The notes beneath the pieces are model-generated. The model was not told the DNA's origin, made no database searches, and worked only from the letters and a program-made list of their open reading frames with translations. Source: Acidobacteriaceae bacterium (GTDB lineage Bacteria > Acidobacteriota > Terriglobia > Terriglobales > Acidobacteriaceae). From it: DNA of 64,000 bases. Location of the stretch: NCBI GenBank assembly GCA_003134855.1, contig PLCS01000008.1, positions 496,001 to 560,000 of the forward strand, given 5' to 3'. This document shows, piece after piece, positions 36,647 through 45,439 of this stretch. The position numbers and the translations under genes were made by a program. Each line of letters opens with the position of its first letter. The stretch's first letter is position 1.

Positions 36647-36737
36647 TCCCGGCTAAATCAGATTATTATTGCGCCAGGTATACCCTCCAAGGTTACAATC
36701 TCGGCCAGGGACCCATGGGTCTTTGCGAGGCGGAATC

Positions 36738-37505
36738 ATGAGCGATATGAATGTTCAACCTGCGGCCGGAGAAGCACCCGGCCTTTCCCAGTGGCAGCGC
36801 GTAACGAATACCTTCACCGCGCCGTCGAAGACCTTCGAAGACATCAAGCGCGGCAACCGGAGTTGGTGGATGCCACTGATCCTAATGGTCCTGTCGTATG
36901 CGATCTATTTCGGAGCGGTATCCTCACAGGTTACGTGGAAGGTTGTTGCGGAAAACGAACAACGGAACGCACCGGATTTTGCCAAGCAGATGATGGAGCG
37001 GATGCCTCCTGAGCAGAGAGCGCAACAGGAGCAACGGGCGCCGATCACCCAGGCTGTCACTTCCGCGCTATCTCCGCTGTTCATCGTTCTTTGGGATCTC
37101 GTCGTAGCTGGAGTTTTGCTGGCCACGATCAACTTCGGCTTTGGTGGCAAGGCCATGTTTGGCCAACTTTTCACAGTCACGCTCTATGCTGGCCTTGTTC
37201 TATGGCCTATCAGATGGCTCCTTGCGACCATTACGCTCTACGCTGGCGTGGAACCGGAAGTATTCAATATCCACAATCCCGCCCCGACAAACATTGGAGC
37301 ATTCTTTCCCCGTAGCGAAACTCCCTTGGCCCTTTATTCGTTTTTGACTGCGTTGGATGGAATGATGATCTGGTGCCTGATACTGACATCTATCGGCGTT
37401 GCGGCAGTGGCGGGCGTCAAGCGCAGCTCTGGCTATTTTGCGGTCTTCGGCTGGTGGGTGATCGGCACCATTGTTGGCGTGGGAATTGCGGCGGCGATGG
37501 GCTGA
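36738..37505 (+). CDS. YIP1-family membrane protein
   Basis: 255 residues from ATG 36738 (GAGGCGGA 6 nt upstream). Five membrane helices follow a soluble N-terminus. The family start is visible in WQRVTNTFTAPSKTFEDIKRG and WWMPLILMVLSYAIYFGAV, with the later loop GGKAMFGQLFTVTLYAG. Yip1-domain proteins of bacteria have no assigned biochemical function. The gene is monocistronic and followed by a repeat-rich gap with a strong hairpin. Confidence 0.86.
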   Translation: MSDMNVQPAAGEAPGLSQWQRVTNTFTAPSKTFEDIKRGNRSWWMPLILMVLSYAIYFGAVSSQVTWKVVAENEQRNAPDFAKQMMERMPPEQRAQQEQRAPITQAVTSALSPLFIVLWDLVVAGVLLATINFGFGGKAMFGQLFTVTLYAGLVLWPIRWLLATITLYAGVEPEVFNIHNPAPTNIGAFFPRSETPLALYSFLTALDGMMIWCLILTSIGVAAVAGVKRSSGYFAVFGWWVIGTIVGVGIAAAMG

Positions 37506-37553
37506 AAAGCCTGAAATTATTTTAACTTTCAAAGAACCAAACTACGGTACTTT

Positions 37554-37632
37554 CGGCTCGACTTGATTGTCTCAAGGGCTAAAGCCCGACCGTTGTTTTG
37601 GTTTCTTTGCGGCACGACTGAAGTCGAGCCGT
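37554..37632. repeat. Extended palindromic repeat after the YIP1 gene
   Basis: CGGCTCGACTT at 37554-37564 pairs with AAGTCGAGCCG at 37621-37631, and a nested GGGCTAAAGCCC palindrome lies between. The layout is that of a dispersed intergenic palindrome. It does not code for protein. Confidence 0.65.
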
Positions 37633-37667
37633 GTTACAAAACTTTTATTGTACGGATGCTCTTAAAA

Positions 37668-37706
37668 GCCAACAGCGCGAACCCGGACAGGATTCGCGCT
37701 GTTGGC
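37668..37706. terminator. Strong hairpin between the convergent YIP1 and fabF genes
   Basis: GCCAACAGCGCGAA pairs perfectly with TTCGCGCTGTTGGC over an 11-nt loop. It is flanked by AAAA and GTTT, so it could end transcription in both directions. Confidence 0.8.
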
Positions 37707-37715
37707 GTTTGTGAC

Positions 37716-37739
37716 TGACAACTGACAACTAAAAACTGA
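37716..37739 (+). repeat. Heptanucleotide tandem repeat (TGACAAC)n
   Basis: Units TGACAAC, TGACAAC and TAAAAAC are followed by TGAA and end next to the fabF stop. The same heptad forms the array at 5068-5096. Confidence 0.7.
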
Positions 37740-37741
37740 AT

Positions 37742-38989
37742 TTACTCCGTCCAGCGCCGCATGATCAGCGAGGCGTTGATGCCGCCGAAGCCGAAGGAAT
37801 TCGACAGGCCGATGTCGAAGCTGTGGGCGATGGCCTTGTTCGGCACATAGTCCAGATGGCACTCGGGATCAACGTTTTCCAGATTGATGGTCGGCGGTAG
37901 CATCTGGTTGACCAGCGCCAGCACGGTGATGCCGGCCTCCAGTCCTCCCGCGCCGCCCAGCAAATGCCCATGCATCGACTTGGTGCCCGAGACCTTGAGC
38001 GTGTGACTCAGCGCGTGTTCGCCGAAGACCGCCTCGATGGCTTGCGATTCATTGCCGTCGCCGGCCGGGGTCGAGGTGGCGTGGGCATTCACGTAGCCCA
38101 CCGCCTCCGGCTGAATGCCGGCGTCCTTGAGCGCGGCCCTCATGCTGCGTTGCGCTCCCAGGCCTTCGGGAGCGATTCCAGTGATGTGGTAGGCGTCGGA
38201 GCTCATGCCGTAGCCGATGATCTCGGCCAGAATCTTTGCGCCGCGCGCCTTGGCGAACTCCAGCTCCTCAAGAATGAGAATGCCCGCGCCTTCGCCGATG
38301 ACAAAGCCGTCGCGGTCCTTGTCAAAGGGCCGGCTGGCGCGGGTGGGTTCGTCGTTGCGCGTGGAAAGCGCGCGCATCGACGCGAATCCGCCCACCGACA
38401 AAGCCGTGACCGCAGCCTCCGCGCCGCCGGCGATCATCACATCGGCGTCGCCATGCAGGATCATGCGCGCCGAGTCGCCGATCGCATTGGCAGAGGTGGC
38501 GCAGGCCGTCGCGGTCGCCGAGATCGGCCCTGTCGCGCCGTAGCGGATGCTCACCTGGCCGGCCGCCATGTTGACGATGGCCGCGGGAATGAAGAAGGGT
38601 GAAATCTTGCGCGGGCCGCCTTGCATCAGGTTCGTATGTTCGCGCTCAATGATTTCAAAGCCGCCGATGCCCGAGCCGATAAAGACTCCCACCCGTTCTG
38701 CAATCTCCGAGGTGATCTGGAGACCGGATTGAGCCAGGGCTTCCTGGGTGGCGGCAAGGGCATAGTGGATGAAGCGAGCCATCTTGCGCGCCTCTTTTTT
38801 GTCCACAAACTCGAGCGGGTCAAAGTTCTTGACCTCGGCGGCGAAAGTGGTCGTGAAGCCAGTAGTATCGAAGCCCGTGATGGGCCCCATGCCGCTGGCG
38901 CCGGCCATAAGCTGCTGCCAGACCTGGGGCGCGGTGTTGCCCACACCGCAGAGCAGCCCCAGACCGGTGATGACGACTCGGCGGCTCAA
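37742..38989 (-). CDS. fabF: Beta-ketoacyl-ACP synthase II
   Basis: 415 residues. It extends the acyl chain in fatty acid synthesis by condensing malonyl-ACP with acyl-ACP. The catalytic Cys is in TATACATSANAIGD, the two His are in NAHATSTPAGD and SMHGHLLGGAGG, and the C-terminal GFGGINASLIMRR is intact. The start codon is TTG (38989), giving the classical MSRRVVITGLGL; it lies 3 nt after the acpP stop, so translation is probably coupled. No fabD, fabG or fabH is in the window. Confidence 0.97.
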   Translation of the reverse strand: MSRRVVITGLGLLCGVGNTAPQVWQQLMAGASGMGPITGFDTTGFTTTFAAEVKNFDPLEFVDKKEARKMARFIHYALAATQEALAQSGLQITSEIAERVGVFIGSGIGGFEIIEREHTNLMQGGPRKISPFFIPAAIVNMAAGQVSIRYGATGPISATATACATSANAIGDSARMILHGDADVMIAGGAEAAVTALSVGGFASMRALSTRNDEPTRASRPFDKDRDGFVIGEGAGILILEELEFAKARGAKILAEIIGYGMSSDAYHITGIAPEGLGAQRSMRAALKDAGIQPEAVGYVNAHATSTPAGDGNESQAIEAVFGEHALSHTLKVSGTKSMHGHLLGGAGGLEAGITVLALVNQMLPPTINLENVDPECHLDYVPNKAIAHSFDIGLSNSFGFGGINASLIMRRWTE

Positions 38990-38992
38990 GGG

Positions 38993-39235
38993 CTACTTGC
39001 CGCCTTTCGCGTTCTTTTCGATGTAGTCAATCGCGTCCTTGACGGTCTTGATCTTCTCGGCGCTCTCGTCGGGAATCTCAATGTCGAAGGCCTCTTCGAA
39101 CTGCATTACCAGCTCGACTACGTCCAGCGAATCCGCGCCCAGGTCTTCCTGAAAGCTGGCTCCGGGGGTGACTTCGGCCTCGTCGACCTGCAACTGCTCG
39201 ACGATAATCTGTTTGATCTTGTCTGCAACGGCCAT
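38993..39235 (-). CDS. acpP: Acyl carrier protein
   Basis: 80 residues from ATG 39235, with GAGGAGAAG as Shine-Dalgarno sequence. The phosphopantetheine attachment Ser is in [12 protein letters not shown]. The protein is acidic and four-helical ([33 protein letters not shown]). It carries growing acyl chains for FabF, encoded directly downstream. Confidence 0.98.
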   Translation of the reverse strand: MAVADKIKQIIVEQLQVDEAEVTPGASFQEDLGADSLDVVELVMQFEEAFDIEIPDESAEKIKTVKDAIDYIEKNAKGGK

Positions 39236-39397
39236 GCGTGCTTCTCCTCTTGAATTCGGAATCTCTCCGGGGCTCGCCTTTTCAGGCGCCGCTTGTTTAC
39301 CATACCGGCTCAAGGCACAGGAACACAACTGCCCCGTCCAAAAAATCTCGCGGTTCCCCGAATTCCAAGTCTATCGGGCGCGCCGAGGCGTGTAAAG

Positions 39398-39428
39398 CAG
39401 GGAACAGGGAACAGGGATCAGGGAACAG
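39398..39428 (+). repeat. Heptanucleotide tandem repeat (CAGGGAA)n
   Basis: Units CAGGGAA, CAGGGAA, CAGGGAT, CAGGGAA and CAG lie in the 259-bp gap between the divergent acpP and rmuC genes. Confidence 0.75.
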
Positions 39429-39494
39429 AAAACTTGCTCAAATAAGCGAAAAGCCCTCAAAACAGGCGTACATTAGGCGAAGAGGATTTTTTCC

Positions 39495-40946
39495 GTGGAA
39501 AGTTTAACTATTTTGATTGCCGGAGTCGCTATCGCGCTTGCTGGAATTGCGCTTTTCTTTTGGCAGAAAGCTTCTTCTGCCAAAACAGCGGCGACGCAGA
39601 ATGAACGCCGCGGCGCTGAATTGGCGGCGGAACTGGCGGGTGTTCGGGACGAACTCACGAAGGCACAGGTCGAGTCGTCGGCACGGGCGGGCTTTGAATC
39701 GCTGGCTATTGAGCGGCTCAACACTCTGGCGGAACGGAATGCCCAATTGGAAGGAGCAAGACTACAGTTGGATGGAAAGGACCGTGAAATTCTGCGGCTT
39801 ACTGGACTGAATAGCAAACTTGTGACCGATCTAGCCAACGAACGAGGCGACGGCGAGCGGCTCACTAACCAATTCAGGGTGCTGGCCAATGAGATTTTGA
39901 AGGAGAACTCCAGAGTTTTTACCGAGCAGAGCAAGGAGAGCCTCTCGCATGTGCTTAATCCACTTTCACGCGATCTGAGCGAGTTTCGAGTAAAAGTAGA
40001 AGCTGTGGAAAAGGAGAGTCTGGTGGGCCGGACTGAACTAACCGCACAACTAAAAGGCCTTGAGTCACTGAATAAGAAACTCTCCGATGAAGCCCATAAT
40101 CTGGCAACTGCGCTTCGACGCGACACAAAGGCCCAGGGCAATTGGGGAGAGATCATTCTGCTCGATATTCTCGAAAACTCTGGTCTCCTGAAGGACAAGC
40201 ACTTCACTTTTCAGCAGAGCTTTGTTGAAGACGCTGAGGGAGACGCACCGGGACAGCGTCGTCAGACGGACGTGGTGGTAAAACTACCTGAAGGACGCCA
40301 TCTTATTATCGACTCAAAGGTCTCAATTAACGCCTACAACGATTTCCTCAAAGCCGGTACCGATGAGGAGCGCAAGGCGGCCCTCAAACGCCATCTAGCA
40401 AGCGTGAGAAACCATTATGCTGAATTAGCCGGACGGAATTATCATCGGCTTTCCGGCATTCAATCCCCCGACTTTGTGGTAATGTTTGTTCCCATTGAAC
40501 CGGCCTTCATGCTCGCCATGCAGGAGGATGATGGACTCTGGCTTGATGCATATCAGAAGGGCGTTTTGCTTGCCGGTCCCACGACTGTGCTTTTCGTGGT
40601 TCGAATCGTGGAAAACCTTTGGAGGCAAGAGCAGCAAGTTCGCAATGTCAAGGATGTGATGAAGCGTGGGGCATTGCTCTACGACAAGTTTGTCGGCTTT
40701 GTCTCAGATATGGAAAAGATCGGCAAGAGCTTGCAGGGCACTAAGGAAGTTTATGAAGATGCAATGGACAAACTCAAGGCCGCCGATGGCAATCTGATAG
40801 GCCAAGTTGAGAAGCTTAAGCAACTCGGGGTGCGAACAGCTAAGTCACTTCCCAAGAGTCTGCTCGTTGTAGTCGATGTCGAGGAGCCAGGGCTGGCGTT
40901 GGCGGCAGAGGCGGAGGAGAACAGTGAAGATGCGACGCCAAGCTAA
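39495..40946 (+). CDS. rmuC: DNA recombination protein RmuC homologue
   Basis: 483 residues from GTG 39495, with GAAGAGGA about 8 nt upstream. An N-terminal membrane helix (LTILIAGVAIALAGIALFFW) is followed by a coiled coil of about 150 residues (QLEGARLQLDGKDREILRL and further). The RmuC domain carries ALRRDTKAQGNWGEIIL, LPEGRHLIIDSKVSINAY and DFVVMFVPIEPAFMLAM. RmuC limits certain DNA inversions and has a nuclease-like fold. The stop codon is embedded in a GCTAACACC repeat shared with the convergent HIT gene. Confidence 0.94.
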   Translation: MESLTILIAGVAIALAGIALFFWQKASSAKTAATQNERRGAELAAELAGVRDELTKAQVESSARAGFESLAIERLNTLAERNAQLEGARLQLDGKDREILRLTGLNSKLVTDLANERGDGERLTNQFRVLANEILKENSRVFTEQSKESLSHVLNPLSRDLSEFRVKVEAVEKESLVGRTELTAQLKGLESLNKKLSDEAHNLATALRRDTKAQGNWGEIILLDILENSGLLKDKHFTFQQSFVEDAEGDAPGQRRQTDVVVKLPEGRHLIIDSKVSINAYNDFLKAGTDEERKAALKRHLASVRNHYAELAGRNYHRLSGIQSPDFVVMFVPIEPAFMLAMQEDDGLWLDAYQKGVLLAGPTTVLFVVRIVENLWRQEQQVRNVKDVMKRGALLYDKFVGFVSDMEKIGKSLQGTKEVYEDAMDKLKAADGNLIGQVEKLKQLGVRTAKSLPKSLLVVVDVEEPGLALAAEAEENSEDATPS

Positions 40947-40988
40947 CACCGCTAATTCCGCGAATACCCGCACAGCGTGGCTAACTCA

Positions 40989-41561
40989 CTAACTCCGCGC
41001 CTCCGCAAATGCCCCCCGCATCCGCTTCCAGGTCGTCTCCAAATCTTCCGGCAGGATGCGCGTCTCGGCGATTGTCGTCATGAAGTTGGTGTCGCCCAGC
41101 CAGCGGGGCATGGCGTGCAGATGAAGATGGCCGGCAACCCCCGCGCCGCCGGCCCGCCCCAGATTCAATCCAAAATTGAAGCCCTGCGGGTGGTAGAGAC
41201 CGTCCAGCACCTGCTCGGTCCGCTGCGCCAGATCCATCAGTTCGTGGGCAGTTTCGGCGGGCAGTTGCGCCAGCCGGTCCAGATGCGCATAGGGCATCAT
41301 CATCACGTGGCCGGAGGTGTACGGATACGCATTCAGGCAGACAAAGCAGTGCTCGCCGCGATAGACAAGCCCGCCGGCGGCTTCGGCCTCCTCTGCGTCC
41401 ATGCCCTGAGCCATCGCAAAATCGATGCACGCGATCAGGTTGCAGAAGACGCAGTGGTGGTCGCCGGGCCAGGCCGCAAGGCTCGCAGGAACACCGGGGC
41501 GGGCGGCGCTGTCGGCTGAGGTGATGTAGGCATAGCGCCAGGGCGTGAAGAGTTGGTCCAT
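40989..41561 (-). CDS. HIT-family hydrolase or transferase
   Basis: 190 residues from ATG 41561 (MDQLFTPWRYAYITSA). Zinc ligands of the Fhit/GalT-like branch appear in CVFCNL. The catalytic HIT triad is in HLHLHAMPRW (H-x-H-x-H), preceded by GFNFGLNLGRAGGAG. These enzymes split nucleotide phosphates or phosphoramidates; bacterial members of this branch may be Ap4A phosphorylase-like. A longer in-frame start is open to 41963, but it would run through palindromic repeats and has no family similarity. Confidence 0.92.
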   Translation of the reverse strand: MDQLFTPWRYAYITSADSAARPGVPASLAAWPGDHHCVFCNLIACIDFAMAQGMDAEEAEAAGGLVYRGEHCFVCLNAYPYTSGHVMMMPYAHLDRLAQLPAETAHELMDLAQRTEQVLDGLYHPQGFNFGLNLGRAGGAGVAGHLHLHAMPRWLGDTNFMTTIAETRILPEDLETTWKRMRGAFAEARS

Positions 41562-41614
41562 GGGTGGAGTTCCGTCTGCATCAGTATAGAGGGTGATTGC
41601 GCGGAAGGTGCGCT

Positions 41615-41753
41615 GATTCCCACCCTCGATCACCCCAGCGACGAAGACCTGTCCCTTCACCCCAACGATCAAAGATCGCTCGTTGGGGACCCCGAGTCGC
41701 TGGGGACCCCGATGACGGTAAAAACAAAGACATCGCGAGGGTGAGGCACCCGA
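41615..41753. repeat. Nested palindromic repeats (family A ends around two family B units)
   Basis: The outer ends GATTCCCACCCTCG and CGAGGGTGAGGCACCCGAC resemble family A ends. Inside, GATCACCCCAGCGACGA pairs with TCGCTGGGGACCCCGATG (41697-41714). Inside that, CACCCCAACGATC pairs with GATCGCTCGTTGGGGACCCC (41658-41693). The inner unit matches the copy at 56871-56910. Confidence 0.75.
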
Positions 41754-41830
41754 CGGCCCGCAACTCCATTGTTTCCCCCGCGGCGCGTGTGAATTATCGC
41801 TGACAATGCGGTTTGTGCCAATTTGTTGCA

Positions 41831-41860
41831 TTGACGGTCCAAAGCTGCGGTTGCTACACT
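41831..41860 (+). promoter_or_regulatory. Sigma-70 type promoter for rpsA
   Basis: TTGACG at 41831 and TACACT at 41855 are separated by 18 bp. Transcription would start near 41867, leaving a 5' leader of about 275 nt before the rpsA ATG. Confidence 0.65.
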
Positions 41861-41934
41861 GATGAGCGTAGCTTGCTGCGCGGATTCCAGCAGCGAGTTG
41901 CGGCCGCCCTCCAGCAAGCCGATGCCTGCCGGGT

Positions 41935-42082
41935 GTATCCCAAGGAGACCAGACGCCTTCCACGCCAGCCTGATCGGCTGGGAGAAGTGTCCCTTGTGAT
42001 ACGACCTAATCACAGGCACGTGTTTGCGCGCCGGGAGATGGCCTCCGGCTTCCCTGGTTGACGGCAATCGCAACCAAGGGAC
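41935..42082 (+). promoter_or_regulatory. Structured 5' leader of rpsA
   Basis: Two hairpins are visible: GTATCCCAAGG near 41935 pairs with CCCTTGTGATAC near 41992-42003. CCCTGGTTG near 42053 pairs with CAACCAAGGG near 42071. In other bacteria S1 represses its own translation through a leader structure. Such a role here is inferred; the structure does not match a known motif that I recognise. Confidence 0.4.
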
Positions 42083-42142
42083 CACCCCCAGCGGCAAGCT
42101 TGTTTGCGTCGCGGGAGCAAGGAATCCCGGAGCTGGCACGTG

Positions 42143-44350
42143 ATGGCAAAACTCCTCAATCCCGAAACCGAGAGTACAACCCTGAACACTGCATTGGAAA
42201 TCCCAACCCTCGAACCTGCGACGGAGCAAGAACAGCCGTTGCCCGAATCCACGTCCAACCCTGAGACCGCCGAAGCAGTCGAAAACCCCGTGCTGGACGC
42301 CGATGCCCCAACCGAGCCTGTAGCCGAGGCCGTGCCCGTGGTGGAAGCCGCGGCAGAGGCTGAAACCGCTCCAGTTGCAACGGAAATTCCCGCGCCAGCA
42401 GAGCCCGCAGCCGTGATTGAGACGCCTGTTGTCAAAGCGGCGCCGCGTGCCAAAGCAAAAACTCATCGAGCCAAAACCGAAGCGGCCCCTGTAGTCGAAG
42501 CAACTCCCGTCGCCGAAGCGGCTCCCGAGGCAGAGCAGGCTGTAGTCGCACCTCAACCGCAAGCGGTCGAGCCGGTTACCGCGGCGCCAGCAGCTGAACC
42601 GGTTGCCGCGGCGCCGGCGCCCGCCAAGACCGCGCGCGCGGAGCACAGCCTGGATGCCATGGACGACTTCTCCGCAGCCCTGGAGGCCTTCGAACGCGAA
42701 CAGGCCGCCGAGGCTGCCGCCGTAGAAGCCTTTGGCGACAAGATTGTCTCCGGCACGGTGATCAAGGCGACGGACAAGCACCTGGTCATTGATGTGGGCC
42801 TGAAGTCCGAGGGGCTGGTGCCTCTGGAGCAGGTTCTGGATCACACCGGTGCGGTGAAGTTTCAGCCCGGCGACGTGATTGACGTGGTGATCGAGCGCGA
42901 GGAGCCGGAAGGCGGCTACCTGGCCAGCTACGAGCGGGCGCAGCGTTTGCGCGTCTGGGATGCGATTGAGAAAGCCGCCGCCGACAAGACGCCAATGATG
43001 GGCACGGTGGTCAGCCGCGTCAAGGGCGGCGTGACGGTGGACATCGGGCTGAAGGCATTTTTGCCCGGCTCACAACTGGAGATTCGCCCCGTCCGCAACC
43101 TCGATGGCTATATTGGCCAGCAGATTGAAGTCCGCGTCATCAAGCTGAACAAGAAGCGCGGCAATGTCGTGGTCAGCCGCAAGGAGATTCTGGAAGAAGA
43201 GCAGAACGCCAAGCGCTCCGGAACGCTCAAGCAGTTGGGCGAGGGCGTTGTGCTCACCGGCACGGTGAAGAACCTCACCGACTACGGCGCGTTTGTTGAC
43301 CTGGGCGGGATTGACGGTTTGCTGCACATCACCGACATGAGCTGGGGCCGCCTTACCCATCCCCGCGACCTGGTGAATGTGGGCGATGAGATCCAGGTGA
43401 AGGTGCTCAAGTTCGACAAGGACAAGCAGCGGGTTTCATTGGGCTTCAAGCAGTTGACGCCCGACCCGTGGCTGGACGCGACCGAGCGCTACCCGGTAGG
43501 CGCGCATGTGCATGGCCGCGTGCTTTCGGTCACCGACTACGGCGCGTTTGTCGAACTGGAGCAAGGCATCGAGGGCTTGGTTCACCTCTCCGAGATGACC
43601 TGGTCGAAGCGCTTGAAGCATCCGTCGAAGCTGGTCAAGCCGGCCGACGAAGTCGAGACCGTTGTCTTGAGCGTCAACCCCGCCGATCGCCGCATCTCCC
43701 TGGGCATGAAGCAGTTGCTCGAGAATCCCTGGGAAAACCTGACGGAAAAGTACCCCGCCGGGACCATCGTCGAGGGCCGGGTGCGCAACCTGACCGACTT
43801 CGGCGCTTTCATCGAAATCGAGGACGGAATCGACGGCCTGGTGCACGTGTCCAATTTAAGTTGGACCAAGCGCGTCAAGCATCCTTCTGAGATCGTGAAG
43901 AAGGGCGAGAAGGTGAAGGCAGTCGTTCTCGGCGTGGAGCCGCAGAATCGCCGCCTCTCGCTGGGCATCAAGCAGTTGCAGCCTGACGTCTGGGAGAGCT
44001 TCTTCGCCACGCATCGTGTCGGCGACCAGGTTCACGGCAAGGTGCTCAGGACGGCGCAGTTCGGCGCGTTTGTCGAGATCGCGGAGGGCGTGGAGGGATT
44101 GTGCCACATCTCCGAGGCTGGCGACGAAGGCGGCGGACCGTCCAAGCTGGAAACCGGCCTGGAGCACGAGTTCAAGATCATCAAGATCAACGTGGAAGAG
44201 AAGAAGGTAGGCTTGAGCCTGCGCGCCGTGGGCCACCACGAAGCCAGCCGCGCCCAGGTGGAGACCTACAAGAAGGATGCCCACAAGGCTCCCGTCTCCA
44301 GCTCCACCACGACCCTTGGCGACCTAATCAACTGGAAGAGCGAGCGGTAA
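42143..44350 (+). CDS. rpsA: Ribosomal protein S1 with a long N-terminal extension
   Basis: 735 residues from ATG 42143. Residues 1 to about 198 are Ala/Pro/Glu/Val-rich and probably disordered. Six S1 RNA-binding domains follow, starting near residue 199 (IVSGTVIKATDKHLVIDVG). Domains 3 to 5 are most canonical (VKNLTDYGAFVDL, VLSVTDYGAFVEL, VRNLTDFGAFIEI). E. coli S1 has six domains in 557 residues, so the added length is almost wholly the N-terminal extension. S1 helps the 30S subunit bind mRNAs with weak Shine-Dalgarno sequences. A promoter and structured leader lie upstream, a terminator downstream. Confidence 0.96.
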   Translation: MAKLLNPETESTTLNTALEIPTLEPATEQEQPLPESTSNPETAEAVENPVLDADAPTEPVAEAVPVVEAAAEAETAPVATEIPAPAEPAAVIETPVVKAAPRAKAKTHRAKTEAAPVVEATPVAEAAPEAEQAVVAPQPQAVEPVTAAPAAEPVAAAPAPAKTARAEHSLDAMDDFSAALEAFEREQAAEAAAVEAFGDKIVSGTVIKATDKHLVIDVGLKSEGLVPLEQVLDHTGAVKFQPGDVIDVVIEREEPEGGYLASYERAQRLRVWDAIEKAAADKTPMMGTVVSRVKGGVTVDIGLKAFLPGSQLEIRPVRNLDGYIGQQIEVRVIKLNKKRGNVVVSRKEILEEEQNAKRSGTLKQLGEGVVLTGTVKNLTDYGAFVDLGGIDGLLHITDMSWGRLTHPRDLVNVGDEIQVKVLKFDKDKQRVSLGFKQLTPDPWLDATERYPVGAHVHGRVLSVTDYGAFVELEQGIEGLVHLSEMTWSKRLKHPSKLVKPADEVETVVLSVNPADRRISLGMKQLLENPWENLTEKYPAGTIVEGRVRNLTDFGAFIEIEDGIDGLVHVSNLSWTKRVKHPSEIVKKGEKVKAVVLGVEPQNRRLSLGIKQLQPDVWESFFATHRVGDQVHGKVLRTAQFGAFVEIAEGVEGLCHISEAGDEGGGPSKLETGLEHEFKIIKINVEEKKVGLSLRAVGHHEASRAQVETYKKDAHKAPVSSSTTTLGDLINWKSER

Positions 44351-44375
44351 GGAGCTTTACCTGGCAAAACAGCAG

Positions 44376-44400
44376 CGGCCACTCTTCGGGGTGGCCGTTT
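44376..44400 (+). terminator. Rho-independent terminator of rpsA
   Basis: CGGCCAC pairs with GTGGCCG around a TCTTCGGG loop and is followed by TTTT, 25 nt after the rpsA stop. Confidence 0.85.
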
Positions 44401-44723
44401 TGCGTTTGAAGGCGGATGGAAACGAATCGGCGCTGAGATTTCAGACCAGGAAATGGCTTTGTTTCCAATACTGTAATTAGAGTCAGTTTATCCAATAAGA
44501 GAGATTAAATCGCTAATAAAGTTGCAAATGTTTGCATATCGTCTATTCCTATATAGCTCATGTTGTTGATAATTAAGCATTTCATATTGGAGCCTGACGT
44601 GCATGTAAAGCAATACTCCGGTTGCGTGCGCGCGGCTGTGAGTCGAAGACGATATGCCCACAAACATATCCTTCCCCTGGCCTTCCCCTTAGGCCTCACC
44701 GTTTGAACGCCGGAGAGTCGATC
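44401..44723. other. AT-rich intergenic region upstream of the PEP-CTERM genes
   Basis: Positions 44455-44590 are much richer in A and T than the rest of the window. A short palindrome (GGCCT/AGGCC) lies at 44678-44694, shortly before the first PEP-CTERM gene. No gene was recognised. The AT-rich stretch may hold promoters or regulator sites, but no consensus promoter could be fixed. Confidence 0.4.
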
Positions 44724-45398
44724 ATGAAAAGAATGGGTCTGGTAGTCTTGTTTCTCAGCCTGGTTGGCGCGCTTGCCGTGGTTCCCGCCATGGCAGACTC
44801 AACCTTGTACGATAACACCACGCCAACCAGCTACGGATTGAACAGCAACGGGGGTTTTACCATCAATTTCGGATGGGAGGTCGCTGATTCATTTACACTG
44901 GCCTCCAATTCCACACTCACCGGCGTTAACTTGGTTGCGTGGCTCAGCCCGGGTGACACGATGACGAACGTGGACTGGCTCATCACGGATACTGCTTTTG
45001 GCGGCAATACGGAAGGCTCGGGGACGGCCAGCGTGACTGACACCTATACCGGCACGCAAGCTTTTGACTACTATGATCTCGATCAGGAGTCTTTCTCCCT
45101 TCCCGGTTTGTCACTGGCCGCGGGAACTTACTATCTGCAACTGCAGAATGCAGTGACTGTGTATGGCGATCCCGTGTACTGGGATGTCAGCAACGGCCCC
45201 TCGGATGCAGCCCAGGCCGGAAATGGATACTCCCCTTATGATTTGAATGGCGCGAATGGCAACCCCGGCTCGAATTCGGAAACGTTCCAAATCCTGGGCT
45301 CGCCTGATTCGGTGACGCCGGAGCCCTCCAGCTTCCTGCTGCTGGGCAGCGGCCTGTTGGGGCTGGTCAGCCTCGTCAAGCGCAAGCTGACGGCCTGA
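44724..45398 (+). CDS. PEP-CTERM sorting-domain protein 1
   Basis: 224 residues from ATG 44724 (CGGAGAG 6 nt upstream). A signal peptide (MKRMGLVVLFLSLVGALAVV, cleaved near AMA) leads to a beta-rich, Thr/Ser/Asn/Gly-rich mature domain. The C-terminal sorting tag is TPEPSSFLLLGSGLLGLVSL followed by a basic VKRKLTA tail. Such proteins are recognised by an exosortase, cleaved at the PEP motif and usually exported as part of extracellular polysaccharide systems. No exosortase gene is in the window. It is a paralogue of the next gene. Confidence 0.92.
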   Translation: MKRMGLVVLFLSLVGALAVVPAMADSTLYDNTTPTSYGLNSNGGFTINFGWEVADSFTLASNSTLTGVNLVAWLSPGDTMTNVDWLITDTAFGGNTEGSGTASVTDTYTGTQAFDYYDLDQESFSLPGLSLAAGTYYLQLQNAVTVYGDPVYWDVSNGPSDAAQAGNGYSPYDLNGANGNPGSNSETFQILGSPDSVTPEPSSFLLLGSGLLGLVSLVKRKLTA

Positions 45399-45439
45399 AG
45401 GTCTTGGAGTGTGAGATTTTGAATCTAAAAGGAATGATC

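Larger units (their letters stand above)
41562..42142. other. 581-bp gap: nested palindromes, rpsA promoter and leader
   Basis: No protein gene supported. From left to right the gap holds the nested palindromic element (41615-41753), a sigma-70 type promoter (41831-41860) and an rpsA leader of about 275 nt with two hairpins. Confidence 0.6.

Noticed and set aside
41562..41963. N-terminal extension of the HIT protein.
   Set aside because: The extension is encoded by palindromic repeats and has no similarity to the family; ATG 41561 gives the normal N-terminus.
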